DNA of 6,798 nucleotides from an uncultured Hyphomicrobiales bacterium (lineage in GTDB: Bacteria; Pseudomonadota; Alphaproteobacteria; Rhizobiales; Aestuariivirgaceae). Made by a program: the position numbers and the translations under genes. Below the pieces are notes generated by a model that was not told the DNA's origin, did no database searches, and saw only the letters and a list, made by a program, of their open reading frames with translations. Below are positions 5,267 through 6,798 of the stretch, in pieces (position 1 is the stretch's first letter; each line of letters opens with the position of its first letter). The stretch lies in the NCBI GenBank assembly GCA_903930095.1, contig CAIYXE010000442.1:1-6798 (forward strand). The letters run 5' to 3'.

Positions 5267-6322
5267 ATGAATGGACAACCACCAGGCAGCGGCGGCGCGG
5301 GGACTGGGCTTTCCGCCAGCTCTGGCCTTCTCCTGGTCAGCACGGTCATCCTGCTGCTGGGTGCTTTGTCCTGGGGCGAGGCGGTCTTCGCGCCGGCGGC
5401 CTTCGCCATCTTCATCGTCATGGTGGTCTGGCCGCTGCAGGTCTTCCTCGAGGCGCGGATGCCGCGGATGGTGGCGAGCCTCATCACCGTGGCAGTCACA
5501 CTCGTCTGCGTTGGCGCACTCCTCATGCTGTTCGCCTGGGGCATGAGCGTGGTGGGCCACTGGCTGATCGGCAACGGCGCCCGTTTCCAGGCCATTTACC
5601 AGGCCGGCACGGACTGGCTCGAAGGCCACGGATTCGCCGTCGCGGGTCAACTGTCAGAAACGTTCAACACGGCCTGGCTGGTGCGCATGGTGCAGACCGC
5701 GCTGGCGCGGCTCAACGGCCTTGCGGGCTTTGCCGCACTCGTCTTCGCCTTCGCCGTGCTCGGCCTGCTGGAGGTTGAAAGCCTGGTGCGGCGGATCACG
5801 GCGGCAGGTGGCCGCTTCGGCGGCGTCGACATCATCGCGGCAGGGCGCGAGACGGCAGGGCATTTCCGCAGATACATGCTGGTCCGCACCATCGCCAGTG
5901 CCGTGACGGGCGCCATCGTCTGGCTCATCGCCTATTTGGTCGGGCTGGAGCATCCGGCGGCCTGGGCGGCGATTGCCTTCACGCTCAACTACATTCCCTT
6001 CATCGGTCCGGTCGTCGCCACCCTGCTGCCCACGCTGTTCGCCCTCGCGCAATTCGAGTCCTTCGAGATCGCGCTGCTGGTGCTGGTCTGCCTCACCGTC
6101 GTCCAGTTCGTCATCGGCAGCTATCTCGAGCCGATCCTGACCGGCTCGACCCTGTCGATCTCGCCATTCGCCGTGATGTTCATGGTGTTCCTGTGGAGCC
6201 TGCTGTGGGGACTGACCGGGGCCTTCATCGGCGTGCCCATCCTCGTCGCAGTACTGACGGTGTGCCGCCAGCTGCCATCCATGCAATGGCTCACAGTCAT
6301 GCTGTCGGGCGGCAAGGGATGA
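5267..6322 (+). CDS. AI-2E family (PerM-like) polytopic membrane protein
   Basis: A 351-residue inner-membrane protein of the AI-2E exporter / PerM family. Family members have been linked to autoinducer-2 export, ion antiport or general permease roles, and the substrate cannot be told from sequence. Hydrophobic segments are at about 19-36, 38-60, 68-92, 153-170, 205-226, 232-260, 266-285, 298-318 and 319-334, with a soluble amphipathic stretch (95-150) between the N-terminal pairs and the core, as is usual here. Family signatures are NYIPFIGPVVATLLP (241-255) and LEPILTGSTLSISPF (287-301) followed by the Trp/Gly-rich WGLTGAFIGVPI. The length is normal. It runs opposite to all neighbours, starts 238 bp from the RodZ-like gene and ends 19 bp from the ptsP stop, so it is probably its own transcription unit. 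Confidence 0.9.
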   Translation: MNGQPPGSGGAGTGLSASSGLLLVSTVILLLGALSWGEAVFAPAAFAIFIVMVVWPLQVFLEARMPRMVASLITVAVTLVCVGALLMLFAWGMSVVGHWLIGNGARFQAIYQAGTDWLEGHGFAVAGQLSETFNTAWLVRMVQTALARLNGLAGFAALVFAFAVLGLLEVESLVRRITAAGGRFGGVDIIAAGRETAGHFRRYMLVRTIASAVTGAIVWLIAYLVGLEHPAAWAAIAFTLNYIPFIGPVVATLLPTLFALAQFESFEIALLVLVCLTVVQFVIGSYLEPILTGSTLSISPFAVMFMVFLWSLLWGLTGAFIGVPILVAVLTVCRQLPSMQWLTVMLSGGKG

Positions 6323-6336
6323 CCGGTCAACCGGTC
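6321..6336. terminator. Weak hairpin between the convergent AI-2E family and ptsP genes
   Basis: GACCGG-TCAA-CCGGTC gives a 6-bp stem with a 4-nt loop; as DNA it has 7-bp arms around CA. It overlaps the AI-2E gene stop codon and lies just after the ptsP stop in the other direction. There is only TT after it on the plus strand and no T run on the minus strand, so it is at best a weak bidirectional terminator or a 3'-end stabilising structure. Confidence 0.35.
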
Positions 6337-6341
6337 TTGCC

Positions 6342-6798
6342 CTAGAGAACCACGCCGTTGCGCTGCGCGAACTCCATGAGTTCGGGCCGGAGCGTGTGGA
6401 GCGGGCTCGACAGCAAGGGCTCCATGAACCGCCAGAGCTTCGCCCGGTCGAGGGACAGCACCATGGCCTTCACCGGGCCCACCGCCGACGGTACCATCGA
6501 GATCGAGACGAGGCCGACGCCGACAAGCGCCATGGCATCGAGCGGCCTGCCGCCCAGTTCGCCGCACAGCGTCACGGGCTTGCCGTGGCGCTCCGCCTTC
6601 TCGACGATCAGCCGCATGGCGCCAAGCGCCGCGGGGCTCAGTGCATCATAGCGGCCCGCCAGCTTCGGGTTGCCGCGGTCGGAGGCAAAGAGGAACTGCA
6701 CGAGGTCATTGGACCCGATCGAGGCGAAATCGACGAGCGGCAGCAAATGATCGAGCTGCCAGAGCAGCGAGGGGATCTCGATCATGGCGCCGAGCTTC
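6342..6798 (-). CDS. ptsP: Phosphoenolpyruvate-protein phosphotransferase PtsP (enzyme I-Ntr), C-terminal part
   Basis: The final 151 residues of enzyme I; the remainder, including any GAF domain, lies beyond the right edge. Enzyme I-Ntr autophosphorylates from phosphoenolpyruvate and passes the phosphate to NPr, heading a regulatory phosphorelay. Only the PEP-binding TIM-barrel end is visible. Its motifs align with E. coli enzyme I at the right spacing: Glu in MIEIPS (residue 7, like E431), Asn-Asp in IGSNDLVQF (30-31, like N454/D455, metal and PEP binding) and the catalytic Cys in TLCGELGG (78, like C502). The SNDLVQFLFASDRGNPKLAGRYD wording is typical of alphaproteobacterial PtsP rather than sugar PtsI; the missing N-terminus would settle this. 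It ends in TAG and no strong terminator follows. Confidence 0.93.
   Translation of the reverse strand, partial: KLGAMIEIPSLLWQLDHLLPLVDFASIGSNDLVQFLFASDRGNPKLAGRYDALSPAALGAMRLIVEKAERHGKPVTLCGELGGRPLDAMALVGVGLVSISMVPSAVGPVKAMVLSLDRAKLWRFMEPLLSSPLHTLRPELMEFAQRNGVVL

Noticed and set aside
5654..6286. A 210-codon minus-strand frame opposite the AI-2E family gene
   Set aside because: It is rich in Asp/Glu/Gln/Arg, the typical antisense image of hydrophobic membrane-protein codons, and lacks any recognisable domain.

Overview
This window looks like chromosomal DNA of a GC-rich alphaproteobacterium. The evidence is a DUF4167 protein (a family I know essentially from Alphaproteobacteria), the nitrogen-type enzyme I signature of PtsP, and the ptsP / prfA / prmC / DUF4167 gene order that is common in that class. 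I cannot fix the genus; a Caulobacterales, Hyphomonadaceae or Rhodobacterales-like host is plausible. No mobile element, CRISPR array, rRNA or tRNA gene was seen.

Reading leftward along the minus strand, the right edge (6342-6798) holds the C-terminal part of ptsP (enzyme I-Ntr). It is followed by a plus-strand AI-2E/PerM-type membrane protein (5267-6322), whose 3' end converges on ptsP with 19 bp between stops. A 238-bp divergent region separates it from a second minus-strand run: a RodZ-like protein with HTH, one membrane segment and DUF4115 (3871-5028), dtd (3406-3858), prfA (2284-3363) and prmC (1431-2294). Spacings are 12 bp, 42 bp and an 11-nt overlap, so these four are probably co-transcribed. 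A 313-bp noncoding stretch then precedes the DUF4167 gene (242-1117), which ends at a strong intrinsic terminator (187-213).

The last 180 bases at the left edge appear to be the promoter and leader of another minus-strand gene. A close match to the RpoH (sigma-32) heat-shock promoter lies at 105-133, and a Shine-Dalgarno plus ATG sits at the extreme edge (2-16). clpB is the best guess for that gene from known gene order, but only its start codon would be inside the window.

Functionally, the central cluster is translation quality control and termination. Dtd removes D-amino acids from tRNA, RF1 terminates at UAA/UAG, and PrmC methylates the GGQ glutamine of RF1. A cell-shape-type membrane protein (RodZ-like) heads the run. 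The region is mostly conserved housekeeping DNA; I found no convincing new system. The most informative points are the heat-shock promoter at the left edge, the reversed transporter-like gene between ptsP and the downstream cluster, the TTG start of dtd, and the long structured leader of DUF4167.
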